From NCBI RefSeq assembly GCF_003417465.1, contig NZ_QVMV01000027.1, positions 62,001 to 126,000 on the forward strand: a stretch of 64,000 nucleotides of DNA, read 5' to 3'. Shown one piece after another: positions 42,060-51,065 of the stretch. The stretch comes from Wenzhouxiangella sp. 15190 (GTDB taxonomy: Bacteria > Pseudomonadota > Gammaproteobacteria > Xanthomonadales > Wenzhouxiangellaceae). The notes below the pieces were generated by a model. The model searched no databases. It saw nothing but the letters and a program-made list of their open reading frames with translations, and had not been told where the DNA came from. Each line of letters begins with the position of its first letter. The stretch's first letter is position 1. The position numbers and the translations under genes were made by a program.

Positions 42060-42713
42060 ATGAAGATCCGACGCATCCGACTGATCGTCGCGCTCGTCCT
42101 GCTTATGGCCGTGACCCTGGCGACCGGGCTGCTGGTCGGGCGGACGCCGCCCGCCGGCACGGGCTGGGGTTCGGCCGAGCCGGACGTCCGTGCCGTGATG
42201 TGGCCCGAACCACTGCCCCTGGCCGACGTCGAGCTCGAAACCCAGCACGGCGCGCCCTTCACCCGGTCCGACCTGGAAGGGCAGTGGAGCCTGATGTTCT
42301 TCGGCTATCTGCAGTGTCCGGACGTTTGCCCCACCAGCCTGTCGGCGATGCGCGAAATGCGCCAGCTGCTCGCCCAGCGCGACGGCAACGATGACTTGCA
42401 GTATTACTTCGTCTCGGTCGATCCGATCAACGACGATCCGGCCGAAATGGTCGACTACCTTGCAGGCTTCGACCCGGGCTTCATCGGGCTGCATGGCCCG
42501 AAGCAGCAGATCCGCAGCCTGGCCGACAGCATGGCCGTCAAGTTCGAGCGTTTCGAGAACGACAGCGGCTATGTCAGCATCGATCACACCAGTTCGGTGA
42601 TGATGATCGACCCCAGTGGCCGGATGGTCGGCGCTCTGCCGCCACCGCTGGTGCCCGAACAGATGGTCCGGCGCTACCTGGACCTTAGAAATTACCTGGA
42701 GAACGCGCCATGA
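42060..42713 (+). CDS. SCO1/SenC family protein (second copy)
   Basis: 217-residue copper chaperone with an N-terminal membrane anchor (about 5-23) and a periplasmic thioredoxin fold. The copper pair is in CPDVCPTSLS, the regular CPxxC form, and the third ligand His is in YVSIDHTSSVMMID. A GTG at 42045 would add five residues; ATG at 42060 (MKIRR) is preferred for its basic start before the anchor. Two SCO proteins in one island, one without the Pro and one with it, suggest separate copper targets. It overlaps ubiT by 4 bases. Confidence 0.88.
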   Translation: MKIRRIRLIVALVLLMAVTLATGLLVGRTPPAGTGWGSAEPDVRAVMWPEPLPLADVELETQHGAPFTRSDLEGQWSLMFFGYLQCPDVCPTSLSAMREMRQLLAQRDGNDDLQYYFVSVDPINDDPAEMVDYLAGFDPGFIGLHGPKQQIRSLADSMAVKFERFENDSGYVSIDHTSSVMMIDPSGRMVGALPPPLVPEQMVRRYLDLRNYLENAP

Positions 42714-43237
42714 ACCCTGCCGGCTCGCTTCCCCATCCGCTCGATGGCATCGCCCGCCGCATGCCGCCGCCGGGTTTGGTCGCCCTGCCGCTGAGGATTT
42801 GCCCGCCGCCGATCCAGCGACATATGCTCGAGCGGATTCTCAACCGGGTTCTGGCCGCAATGATCGCCGACGGCGAATTCGACTTCCTGGCCGGGCGGCG
42901 ACTGGCCATCGAGGTCAGCGACATGCGATTGCGCTGGGTCGTCACCGCCGGCGAAGATCGGCTCGAGACGGTCGGCGGCCAGGAAGCGGCGGACAGCACG
43001 ATCCGCGGACGGGCGCTGGAATTCGTGTTGCTGGCCTCCAGGCTGGAAGACCCCGACACCTTGTTCTTCCAGCGCCGTCTGGAAGTGACCGGGGATACCA
43101 GCATCGGCCTGACCACCCGCAACCTGCTGGACCGAATGCCGATCGAGGACATGCCCCTGCCGCTGCGCATCGTACTCAACCGTGCCGGTCGGTTCGCGCA
43201 GCGAATCCGTCGCCAGAAGGCCGAACGCACAGCCTGA
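42710..43237 (+). CDS. ubiT: UbiT, SCP2-domain accessory factor of anaerobic ubiquinone synthesis
   Basis: 175 residues with an SCP2 lipid-binding domain (about 40-145), the same layout and size as E. coli UbiT (YhbT). The core LRWVVTAGEDRLETVGG, followed by RLEDPDTLFFQRRLEVTGDT, is typical of that family. UbiT holds the isoprenoid quinone precursor and is required with UbiU and UbiV when oxygen is absent. It overlaps the SCO gene by 4 bases (ATGA), so in this organism it is tied to the NO respiration island rather than to ubiUV 30 kb away. Confidence 0.88.
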   Translation: MNPAGSLPHPLDGIARRMPPPGLVALPLRICPPPIQRHMLERILNRVLAAMIADGEFDFLAGRRLAIEVSDMRLRWVVTAGEDRLETVGGQEAADSTIRGRALEFVLLASRLEDPDTLFFQRRLEVTGDTSIGLTTRNLLDRMPIEDMPLPLRIVLNRAGRFAQRIRRQKAERTA

Positions 43238-43253
43238 CGCCTCCGGACGTTCC

Positions 43254-44123
43254 TCAAGCCTCCGTCAACCGACCCTCCCTGTATTCCTCCACCGCGCGCT
43301 CGATCTCCTCGCGCGTGTTCATCACGAAGGGTCCGTACTGGGCCACCGGCTCGCCGAGGGGCCGGGCCGCCAGAAGAAGCAGGCGCGCACCTTTGTCTCC
43401 CGCAGCAATCCGTACGCGCTCGCCGTCGCCCAGAATGCCGGCGGCCCGATGCGGCAGTGATCGGCCGGCGATCTCGGCCGCTCCGTCGTACAGATAGGCA
43501 AAGGCGCTGTGACCCGGTGTCACCGGCAGCTCGATCTCGGTCGAGGGCTCGAGGTGCACGTCGAGATAGAGCGGATCGGTTGCCATGCGGCCGTCCTCGC
43601 CGTTGACCGGCCCCGCGATGGTTCGTCCGTCCAGCGCCAGGCGCCCGGCGATGACGCGAACCGCCCCGGCGGGCAACTCGATCGTCGGAATCGCATCGGA
43701 CGGAATGTCGCGATAGTCTGCCGGCTTCATTTTCTCGGCCGCCGGCAGGTTGATCCACAGCTGAAAACCGCGCATGCGTCCCTCCGACTGTTGCGGCATC
43801 TCGGAGTGAATCACGCCGCGGCCGGCCGTCATCCACTGCACGCCGCCGGGCCCGAGATCGCCGGTGTTGCCCAGGTGATCGCGGTGCTGCATACGCCCTT
43901 CGAGCATGTAGGTGACCGTCTCGAAGCCGCGGTGCGGGTGCGGTGGGAAGCCGGCGAGATAGTCGTCCGGATTGTCGGAATAGAATTCGTCGAGCATCAG
44001 AAACGGATCGAGCCGGACATCGTCATTGGCCTGCTGGCCGAGGCTTCGCCGCAGTTTGACGCCGGCGCCGTCGGAAGTGGGCAGCGATTCGATGATGCGT
44101 TCGAGTGTTCGGGTGGTGGTCAT
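43254..44123 (-). CDS. Pirin family protein
   Basis: 289-residue bicupin. The N-terminal pirin domain has the metal motif PPHPHRGFETVTYMLEG (His pair) and a later HSEMPQ, giving the three-His/one-Glu iron site; the C-terminal pirin_C domain follows from about 180. Bacterial pirins include quercetinases and redox-linked regulators. It lies 23 bases downstream of the azoreductase gene on the same strand, a common pairing with a divergent LysR regulator in quinone/electrophile defence. Confidence 0.92.
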   Translation of the reverse strand: MTTTRTLERIIESLPTSDGAGVKLRRSLGQQANDDVRLDPFLMLDEFYSDNPDDYLAGFPPHPHRGFETVTYMLEGRMQHRDHLGNTGDLGPGGVQWMTAGRGVIHSEMPQQSEGRMRGFQLWINLPAAEKMKPADYRDIPSDAIPTIELPAGAVRVIAGRLALDGRTIAGPVNGEDGRMATDPLYLDVHLEPSTEIELPVTPGHSAFAYLYDGAAEIAGRSLPHRAAGILGDGERVRIAAGDKGARLLLLAARPLGEPVAQYGPFVMNTREEIERAVEEYREGRLTEA

Positions 44124-44146
44124 GATGGCTTCTCCTCGACGGCCTT

Positions 44147-44749
44147 TCAGGCCGTCAGTTGTTCAATGGCTTCGGCCGCTTGCATTCGGGACTGTTCGGC
44201 CTGCTCGGGGCCCATCGCCAGGCCCTCGGCATAGGTGAAGCGGATATCGCGAATGCCCAGCATGTTGAAGAACATGCGTACCAGCGGTGTCTGGGTATCC
44301 TTTTCCGTACCCTGGTAATGGCCGCCCCGGGCGGCGAGGACATATAGCGGCTTGTCGTCGATCAGACCCTTGGGCCCGTTCTCGGAATAGCGGAAAGTCA
44401 CCCCGGCACGGGCGACATGATCCATCCAGGCCTTGAGCGTCGACGGCACCGAGAAGTTGTACATGGGCAGGCCTAGCACGACTTCGTCGGCCGATTTCAA
44501 CTCGGCAATCAGGGAATCCGAGACTGCCGTGGCGCCGTGCTGTTCGGGCGTGCGCTCGGCCGAGTCGACCTGGAAGCCCTTGAAGGCCTCCGCGCTCAGG
44601 TGCGCAATGGGCTCAAGCGCCAGGTCGCGGCACAAGACCTGGCCATCGGGATTGTTCTTGCGCCAGCGCGCGGTGAAGGCGTCAGCGAGTTGGCTGGACT
44701 GACCCTGACCGTTGAACAGGCTCGACTTGATGACGAGTAGTGTTTTCAT
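44147..44749 (-). CDS. azoR: FMN-dependent NADH-azoreductase / quinone reductase
   Basis: 200-residue flavodoxin-fold enzyme. SSLFNGQGQSSQLAD binds FMN phosphate, PMYNFSVPSTLKAWMDHVARAG is the strongest family signature, and ARGGHY contacts the flavin. AzoR enzymes reduce azo dyes and, more physiologically, quinones by two electrons. The start is MKTLLVIKSS at 44749, preceded by GGGAGAT. It is first in the unit with pirin and divergent from the LysR gene; an inverted repeat lies in its leader. Confidence 0.92.
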   Translation of the reverse strand: MKTLLVIKSSLFNGQGQSSQLADAFTARWRKNNPDGQVLCRDLALEPIAHLSAEAFKGFQVDSAERTPEQHGATAVSDSLIAELKSADEVVLGLPMYNFSVPSTLKAWMDHVARAGVTFRYSENGPKGLIDDKPLYVLAARGGHYQGTEKDTQTPLVRMFFNMLGIRDIRFTYAEGLAMGPEQAEQSRMQAAEAIEQLTA

Positions 44750-44778
44750 GTGTTCTATCTCCCGTTGAGTGAGGGACA

Positions 44779-44810
44779 AGAAGTCAGGCATCAGGGTCGG
44801 CCTGACTTCT
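44779..44810. promoter_or_regulatory. Perfect 11-bp inverted repeat upstream of azoR
   Basis: AGAAGTCAGGC (44779-44789) and GCCTGACTTCT (44800-44810) are perfect inverted copies with a 10-base gap, 21 bases centre to centre, i.e. two helical turns. It is a good dimer operator candidate for the divergent LysR regulator or a leader hairpin of azoR. Confidence 0.6.
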
Positions 44811-44877
44811 CTGATTAACTGGCCTCAGGTTACATTTGATGGAGTCGACTAAAAAGCGCAAAATATTGGCTATATCA

Positions 44878-44892
44878 TTCGAGTTATTCGAA
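44878..44892 (+). promoter_or_regulatory. T-N11-A type LysR site at the start of the LysR gene
   Basis: TTCGA-GTTAT-TCGAA is a perfect palindrome of the LysR-type T-N11-A form, ending two bases before the regulator's start codon. It suits autorepression. Confidence 0.5.
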
Positions 44893-44893
44893 C

Positions 44894-45790
44894 ATGGAGC
44901 ATACGAAGATCTCGCTGGAGCAGTGGCGCGCACTGGTGGCGGTGGTCGAGGCCGGCAGCTATGCGGCGGCGGCCGAGGCCGTCAACAAGTCGGCGTCAAC
45001 GCTCAACTATGCCATCGACCGGATCGAGACCCTGCTGGGCCTGGAACTGTTTCACATCGAGGGGCGACGGGCCGTGCTTACGGCGTCCGGCCGGACCCTG
45101 TATCGGCGCGCAAAAGCGCTGCTGGACGAATCCGGCCAACTCGAACGACTGGCCGGACGGCTGGCCGCCGGCGAAGAGGCCGAACTGCGACTGGCCGCCG
45201 AGATCATTTTTCCCACCTGGCTGCTGCTGGAATGCCTGGATGCGCTGTCGGCGGATTTCCCGAACATGCGCATTCAGCTCCACGAGTCGGTGCTCGGCGG
45301 CACCAGCGAGTTGCTCACCCGCGGCGCGGTGGACCTGGCCATCGCTTCGTCGGTTCCGCCGGGCTTCGTCGGCGATCCCCTGATGCGCCTGCGTTTCATC
45401 GCCGCAGCCGCGCCGCATCACCCACTTCACCAGCTCGATCGAAGCCTCACCCTGGATGACCTCCGACAGCATCGGCACCTGGTGATTCGCGACAGCGGTA
45501 GCCAGCCGGCTTCGAGCGCGGCCTGGGAAGTGAGCGAAAAACGCTGGACAGTGACCAGCAAGGCGACCTCCATCCGGGCCGCCTGCATGGGCCTGGGATT
45601 CGCGTGGTATGCCGAGGACATCATCCGGCAAGAACTCGACAGCGGCCAGCTCCAGCCGTTGCCGCTGGAGAAGGGCCGAGAGCGTGACGCCACGCTCTAT
45701 CTGGTGTTCGCCGACGCCGACGGCGCCGGACCGGGTACCCGCCGCCTGGCCGAACTGCTCCAGCAGCAGCCGAGGAGCCGGAAAATGTAA
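44894..45790 (+). CDS. LysR-family transcription regulator
   Basis: 298 residues: an N-terminal winged helix (about 6-65, AVVEAGSYAAAAEAVNKSAS as the helix-turn-helix) and a substrate-binding domain (about 92-290). Divergent placement from azoR-pirin is the usual layout for a LysR regulator and its target; the inducer is probably a quinone or other electrophile, by analogy. It may also bind its own promoter through the palindrome just before the start. Start ATG at 44894; no strong ribosome site. Confidence 0.9.
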   Translation: MEHTKISLEQWRALVAVVEAGSYAAAAEAVNKSASTLNYAIDRIETLLGLELFHIEGRRAVLTASGRTLYRRAKALLDESGQLERLAGRLAAGEEAELRLAAEIIFPTWLLLECLDALSADFPNMRIQLHESVLGGTSELLTRGAVDLAIASSVPPGFVGDPLMRLRFIAAAAPHHPLHQLDRSLTLDDLRQHRHLVIRDSGSQPASSAAWEVSEKRWTVTSKATSIRAACMGLGFAWYAEDIIRQELDSGQLQPLPLEKGRERDATLYLVFADADGAGPGTRRLAELLQQQPRSRKM

Positions 45791-45846
45791 ACTGTGCAAC
45801 GGATTGAGTACGCCTTCACCTTCATAGCCCGTAAAGCGAGAACACC

Positions 45847-46404
45847 ATGGCAAGAACCGAATCCTCCATGCTGCCGCTGGGTACGCCGGCACCCGACTTC
45901 AAACTCCCCGACACCATCAGCGGCGAAACGCTGAGCTTCGAGGAGATCGCCGGGTCGCACGCCACGCTGGTGATGTTCATCTGCAACCACTGCCCGTTCG
46001 TCAAGCACGTGCTCGACGAACTGGTTCGCCTGGGCAACGACTACGATCGGGACCGGGTGGGCATGGTCGCCATCAGCAGCAACGACGTCACGGGTTATCC
46101 GCAGGACCGTCCCGAACGGATGACGGAGCTGGCTCGCTCGAAGCACTTCCCGTTTCCGTATCTATTCGACCAGTCCCAGAACGTCGCGCGCGCCTTCAAC
46201 GCCGCCTGCACACCGGACTTCTACATCTTCGACGCCGATCGCCGCCTGGTCTATCGCGGCCAGCTCGACGACTCCCGACCCGGCAACGACAAGCCCGTCA
46301 CGGGCAAGGACGTGCGCACGGCGCTCGACGCACTGCTGGCCGGTCAGCCGGTAGCGGAAGAGCAGAAGCCCTCGATCGGGTGCAATATCAAGTGGCGCGA
46401 ATGA
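45847..46404 (+). CDS. Thioredoxin-fold peroxiredoxin-like (redoxin/AhpC-TSA) protein
   Basis: 185 residues. A thioredoxin fold with C46/C49 in FICNHCPFVKH, and a cis-Pro region in ACTPDFYIFD. This CNHCPF branch is a widespread thioredoxin-family group whose substrate is not known; thiol-disulfide or peroxide reduction is expected. No signal peptide, so cytoplasmic. Single gene after the LysR regulator, followed by an inverted-repeat spacer. Confidence 0.85.
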   Translation: MARTESSMLPLGTPAPDFKLPDTISGETLSFEEIAGSHATLVMFICNHCPFVKHVLDELVRLGNDYDRDRVGMVAISSNDVTGYPQDRPERMTELARSKHFPFPYLFDQSQNVARAFNAACTPDFYIFDADRRLVYRGQLDDSRPGNDKPVTGKDVRTALDALLAGQPVAEEQKPSIGCNIKWRE

Positions 46405-46497
46405 AGGGTTTCCGGTTTAGGGTTTACGGTTTCCGGGTCATCGTTGCGTCAAGGGTGGATCCCCTCCGTTAACCGTAACCCGTAAACCGTAAACCCA
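46405..46497. repeat. Imperfect inverted repeat of GGGTTTACGG units
   Basis: Left arm about 46405-46437 holds GGGTTT, GGTTTAGGGTTTACGGTTT; right arm about 46468-46497 holds the complementary CCGTAACCCGTAAACCGTAA. The units are themselves near-repeats (GGTTTACG), so the arms pair in several registers. It separates the redoxin gene from hrpB. Confidence 0.6.
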
Positions 46498-46506
46498 ATC
46501 CCACTC

Positions 46507-48924
46507 ATGCTCCCCATCGACGCCGTCCTTCCGGAACTGCTCGACACTCTGGAGCAAGGCAACACGGCGCTCCTGCAAGCGCCGACCGGCAGTGGCAAGA
46601 CCACCCGGGTGCCGCTGGCATTGCTGGAGGCGGTCTGGCGGAAAGACCGGCGCATTCTCCTGCTCGAGCCTCGACGGCTGGCCGCCCGATCAGCGGCGCG
46701 CTTCATGGCCGGCCGGCTGGGCGAATCCGCCGGCGACACCGTCGGCTACCGCACTCGGCTGGATACCCGCGTGTCGGCCGCAACCCGCATCGAGGTCGTG
46801 ACCGAAGGCATCCTCACGCGCATGATCCAGTCCGACCCGGCCCTGTCGGACTACGCCGCCGTGATCTTCGACGAATTTCACGAGCGCTCACTCCATGCCG
46901 ACCTTGGGCTGGCCCTGGTGCGCGAATCGCAACAAGCGCTTCGCGACGACCTGCGCCTTCTCGTGATGTCGGCCACCCTGGCCAGTGAGCGGCTCTCCAC
47001 GCTGCTGGGCGACTGTCCGGCCGTCGTCGCCGAAGGGCGCAGCTTTCCGGTCGAGCTGAGCTACCGGCCGCCACTTAGGCGCCAGGCCAGCATGGAGGCG
47101 CACGCCGCTGCCGTCGTGCGCGAAGCCCTCGACAACGAGACCGGATCGATCCTCGTATTCCTGCCGGGGATGCGCGAGATTCGTCGGGTGGCCGAGCGCC
47201 TGGAGGACGGCCTGCCCGAGAATGCACAACTCCACCTGCTGCACGGGCAACTGAGCCCGGGTGAACAGGACGAGGCCATTCGACCGGCGGCACCCGGCGC
47301 ACGCAAGATCGTTCTGGCCAGCGCCATCGCCGAATCCAGCCTGACCATCGAGGGCATCCGTGTCGTGATCGACGCCGGCTGGCAACGCCGGGCGCGCTTC
47401 GATCCCAACAGCGGCATGACGCGGTTGGTCACCGAACGGGTCTCGAAGGCTTCGGCCGAGCAGCGACGCGGGCGCGCCGGGCGTCTGGAACCCGGTCACT
47501 GCTACCGGCTCTGGAGTGAATCGGAGCAGGACCGGCTGCAGCCGCAGGCATCCCCGGAGATCGTCTCCGCCGACCTGGCACCGCTGGTGCTCGAGCTGGC
47601 GCAGTGGGGCGTGAGCGATCCGGCCGGCATGGACTGGCTGGACCCGCCGCCAGCGGCATCGTGGAACCAGGCCGTGGAACTGCTGCAGGCCCTCGACGCG
47701 CTTGACGAAGAAGCCCGCATCACCGCAGAAGGGCGCGCCATGCTCGAGCTGGGTCTGCACCCGCGGCTGGCGCACATGGTTCTGTCGGGGCGCCGACTCG
47801 GCCTGGCGCGTACCGCAGCCGAATTGGCGGCCCTGCTCAGCGAGCGCGACATCGGGGGATTCGACGAGGTGGACATCGCCCTGCGCCTGACCCGCCTGCG
47901 CAAGGCCGGCAGACGGGCCCGCGGCATGCTGGCGCGAATCCGGCAGGCAGCCGATCGGCTGGCCGGCAAGCACCGCGACGAAGCTGCAGCGGACTACGGC
48001 ATCGGCACCCTGCTGGCCTGCGCCTGGCCGGACCGCATCGGGCAGGCGCGCGAAGGACAACGCGGGCGCTTTCTGCTCAGTAACGGCCGCGGCGCCTTCG
48101 TCGATGCCGCCGACCCGCTGGCCGGCAGCGAATTCCTGGTTGCCTGTGATCTCGACGGACAGGCGCGCGAGGCGCGCGTTTACCTCGCCGCCGGAGTCAC
48201 ACGCGATGAAATCGAAGCAGTCCTCGGAGACCATGTCCGGACCCTCGAGTCGGCCGACTGGGACGAGCGGCGGGGAACCGTGGTGGCGAGACGCGAGCGC
48301 CGATTGGGCGCCCTGGTACTCGAGTCGACCGAGCTGCAACGACCTGACCCCGAAACCCTCCAGCTCGGCCTGCTGGCCGCGGTTCGAACAAAGGGGCTGG
48401 CGGCACTGCCCTGGACCGATTCAGCAAGGCAACTCCAGGCCCGGGTGAGCTTGCTGCGCTCATTGTGGCCCGGTGACTGGCCGGATTTGGGCGACGAAGC
48501 CCTGGCCGACACGCTCGAGCAGTGGCTTGCACCCTGGCTGGCCGGAATGAGCCGCTGGCAGGATATCCAGGCCCTCGACCTTGTTGCCGTTCTATCCAGC
48601 CTGATCGGACACGATCGGCTACGGCAACTCGACGAACTGGCACCGAAGCGCCTGACACTGCCCGACGGCCGCCAGGCGAAGCTGGATTACCGCTCGGACA
48701 ACCCGCCGTCGCTGCGGGTCAAGCTGCAGGCGATGCTCGGCTGCCGGGACACACCGACCGTGGCCCGGGGCCGCGTTCCGGTGCAACTGCACCTGCTCTC
48801 CCCGGCGGACCGACCGCTGGCGGTCACCGCGGACCTGGCAAGCTTCTGGGACAATGTCTACCCCGACGTCCGCAAGGACATGCGCGGTCGCTATCCCAAG
48901 CACCACTGGCCGGAGAAACCCTGA
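46507..48924 (+). CDS. hrpB: HrpB, DEAH-box ATP-dependent helicase
   Basis: 805 residues, the usual HrpB size. Walker A is APTGSGKTT (25-33), the DEAH-type box is DEFHERSL, SATL gives motif III, and motif VI is QRRGRAGR. The helicase core is followed by HA2 and an HrpB-specific C-terminal domain ending KDMRGRYPKHHWPE. HrpB proteins act on RNA or surface functions in gammaproteobacteria, with no settled substrate. Single gene, convergent with the GGDEF-EAL gene. Confidence 0.95.
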   Translation: MLPIDAVLPELLDTLEQGNTALLQAPTGSGKTTRVPLALLEAVWRKDRRILLLEPRRLAARSAARFMAGRLGESAGDTVGYRTRLDTRVSAATRIEVVTEGILTRMIQSDPALSDYAAVIFDEFHERSLHADLGLALVRESQQALRDDLRLLVMSATLASERLSTLLGDCPAVVAEGRSFPVELSYRPPLRRQASMEAHAAAVVREALDNETGSILVFLPGMREIRRVAERLEDGLPENAQLHLLHGQLSPGEQDEAIRPAAPGARKIVLASAIAESSLTIEGIRVVIDAGWQRRARFDPNSGMTRLVTERVSKASAEQRRGRAGRLEPGHCYRLWSESEQDRLQPQASPEIVSADLAPLVLELAQWGVSDPAGMDWLDPPPAASWNQAVELLQALDALDEEARITAEGRAMLELGLHPRLAHMVLSGRRLGLARTAAELAALLSERDIGGFDEVDIALRLTRLRKAGRRARGMLARIRQAADRLAGKHRDEAAADYGIGTLLACAWPDRIGQAREGQRGRFLLSNGRGAFVDAADPLAGSEFLVACDLDGQAREARVYLAAGVTRDEIEAVLGDHVRTLESADWDERRGTVVARRERRLGALVLESTELQRPDPETLQLGLLAAVRTKGLAALPWTDSARQLQARVSLLRSLWPGDWPDLGDEALADTLEQWLAPWLAGMSRWQDIQALDLVAVLSSLIGHDRLRQLDELAPKRLTLPDGRQAKLDYRSDNPPSLRVKLQAMLGCRDTPTVARGRVPVQLHLLSPADRPLAVTADLASFWDNVYPDVRKDMRGRYPKHHWPEKP

Positions 48925-48959
48925 ACCCGATGCCGGCATCGCCCCGGCCCGGCACCCCA

Positions 48960-51065
48960 TCACGAACCCCGGAGCGGCGAAACCGCCGAGTTGCGCCGCG
49001 CGTGAGTCGAGACGAGCTCTTCGAGGGGTAGCGGCCGGCCGTGCACGTAGCCCTGTGCGAAATCGACTCCGATTTCACGCAGCAGTTTGAGCGTTTCAGT
49101 GTCCTCCACGAACTCCGCCACGGTCTTCATGTCCAGCTCGTGAGCGATGTCGTTGATGGCGCTTACCATCGCGAGGTCGGCCGAATCCCGGGCCATGTCG
49201 CGCACGAAGATACCGTCGATCTTGACCAGGTCGACGGGCAGTCGTTTGAGGTAGCCGAAGGATGAAAGCCCCGTGCCGAAATCATCCAGTGCAAAGCGGC
49301 ACCCCATCGCCCGGAGTCGATTGATGAAGACACGAGCCTGCGCGAGATTCTGCACGGCCGCGGTCTCGGTCACTTCAAAGCACAGGGCAGAAGCAGGAAT
49401 GGAGTGTCCCCGGTCCAGCCAGTTGGAAACCTGCGCGATCAATTCCTCGTCGCCGAGGCTCAGCCCCGACAGGTTGATCGCACACGACGAAACGATATCG
49501 GCCAGGCCCGCATCGGCCTCGAGCCAGTCAAGCGTGTGTTTCACCACCCAGCGATCAATGCGATGCACCAGGTTGTATCTTTCGGCCGCCTCCAGGAATT
49601 CTCCCGGCGGCAGGATGCGGCCTCGCTCATCGAGCATGCGAACGAGAATCTCGAAATGAAGGCCCTCTTTTTCACCGGCGCCCAAAGGCACGATCGGCTG
49701 GGCGTACAGTTGCAGTCGATCCTGATCGAGCGCGGCCTGGATGCGGCTCACCCACTGCATGTCGCCGCGAACTTGCTCGCTTGCGAAGCGATCCACGCTG
49801 CCAATGTAGTAGCTGCCCCTGCCCTTGTCCTTCGCCCGATAGCAGGCAGCATCGGCGATTCCGAGGGCATCCGAGGCGCTCTGCAATTCCGCGGAAAGCT
49901 CGACCAGCCCCATACTGACCTGAACCCCGAAGCGTTCGCCACCGGAATCGAAACGCACCGTCGTCATTTCGTCCTGCAGTCGGGCGGCGATCGACTCAAG
50001 CGTCTCGTCGCCGGCCAATTCGAACAGCACGGCGAACTCGTCACCACCGACGCGGGCTGCGCAGACGATCTCCGGCAAGGCATCGCCTACCCGGTCGGCA
50101 ACAATGCCCAGCAGTTCATCCCCGGCAAGATGGCCCTGCGTGTCGTTGATCACGCGCAGGCTGTCGACGTCGAGCAGCGCGACGGCGTACCTTCCGCCGC
50201 GCCGGCGAATGGCACGCAACGCCCTTTTCAACTCCACTTCGAAGCCGTGGCGGTTCAACAGGCCGGTCAATGCGTCATGGTCGGACAGGAAGGCGAGACG
50301 TTCGGAGTGTTCACGCAGTCGATGGGTCATCGCCTCCATTTCCCGACCCAGCTCGGCCAGTTCGTCCCGGCCGCGGATGTGCAGGGGCTGTTCGAAGTTC
50401 CCCTTGGCGACCTCCCGGACCGCACCGATCAGCGCATCGATTCTCCGAAGCAACAGCGAACGCAAGAGGGCCCAGAAAGCGAGGGCGATCATCGACACGA
50501 TGGCAGCCCAGCCCAGCATCCTCGAGGCCAGGTTGCTGCGCCCGCGTGCCAGTTCGTGAGACAGGTCGGTCACGACGAAAAGGCTTCCGACGCGATTGGG
50601 TATGAGCTCCCCGGCCGACATGCGCATGTGCAATGGAAAGCGTCCGGTCAAGCGGCTACTGCCGACCAGGCGGATCAGAATCTCGCCCGGTCGATCCGCC
50701 TCCGGCAGGATATCGCGGAGATCCTGCGTTCGATCCCAGTCGCCAAAGGCTTGCCCAACGGCCCTCGCGTCGGAGGCATAGCGGATGGTTCCGTCAGGCG
50801 CCACGACGTAGACGGCGGCGACAACCGGGCTGGACGCGGATCGCTCGATGGCGGCCCGGACCTCGGCGGTATTGCGGTCCCTCAACGCCGCCTCGATTCC
50901 GGCAGCCGCGAAATTGGCCGTCGATCGCAGCTGGATTTCGGCAAGACGCAGGACATTGCTCTGCAGTTGCCGGTACTCGAAAAACCAACCGGTGGCGACG
51001 ATCAGCAGACCTGCTGCCAGAATCAACAGGGGAACCACGTATCTCAGCGGCCAGCGCGAATTCAT
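48960..51065 (-). CDS. Membrane GGDEF-EAL c-di-GMP signalling protein with HAMP
   Basis: 701 residues: membrane helix (about 6-28), periplasmic sensor (about 30-160), second helix (about 172-195), HAMP (about 195-250), GGDEF (about 265-425, VGGDEFAVLF intact) and EAL (about 445-690). The EAL signature is FEILVRM, and DDFGTGLSSFGYL with LPVDLVKID keeps the metal-binding Asp pair, so both cyclase and phosphodiesterase activity are possible. Start MNSRWPL at 51065 overlaps the solute-binding lipoprotein stop by 4 bases (ATGA), arguing that the lipoprotein feeds the periplasmic sensor. Confidence 0.92.
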   Translation of the reverse strand: MNSRWPLRYVVPLLILAAGLLIVATGWFFEYRQLQSNVLRLAEIQLRSTANFAAAGIEAALRDRNTAEVRAAIERSASSPVVAAVYVVAPDGTIRYASDARAVGQAFGDWDRTQDLRDILPEADRPGEILIRLVGSSRLTGRFPLHMRMSAGELIPNRVGSLFVVTDLSHELARGRSNLASRMLGWAAIVSMIALAFWALLRSLLLRRIDALIGAVREVAKGNFEQPLHIRGRDELAELGREMEAMTHRLREHSERLAFLSDHDALTGLLNRHGFEVELKRALRAIRRRGGRYAVALLDVDSLRVINDTQGHLAGDELLGIVADRVGDALPEIVCAARVGGDEFAVLFELAGDETLESIAARLQDEMTTVRFDSGGERFGVQVSMGLVELSAELQSASDALGIADAACYRAKDKGRGSYYIGSVDRFASEQVRGDMQWVSRIQAALDQDRLQLYAQPIVPLGAGEKEGLHFEILVRMLDERGRILPPGEFLEAAERYNLVHRIDRWVVKHTLDWLEADAGLADIVSSCAINLSGLSLGDEELIAQVSNWLDRGHSIPASALCFEVTETAAVQNLAQARVFINRLRAMGCRFALDDFGTGLSSFGYLKRLPVDLVKIDGIFVRDMARDSADLAMVSAINDIAHELDMKTVAEFVEDTETLKLLREIGVDFAQGYVHGRPLPLEELVSTHARRNSAVSPLRGS

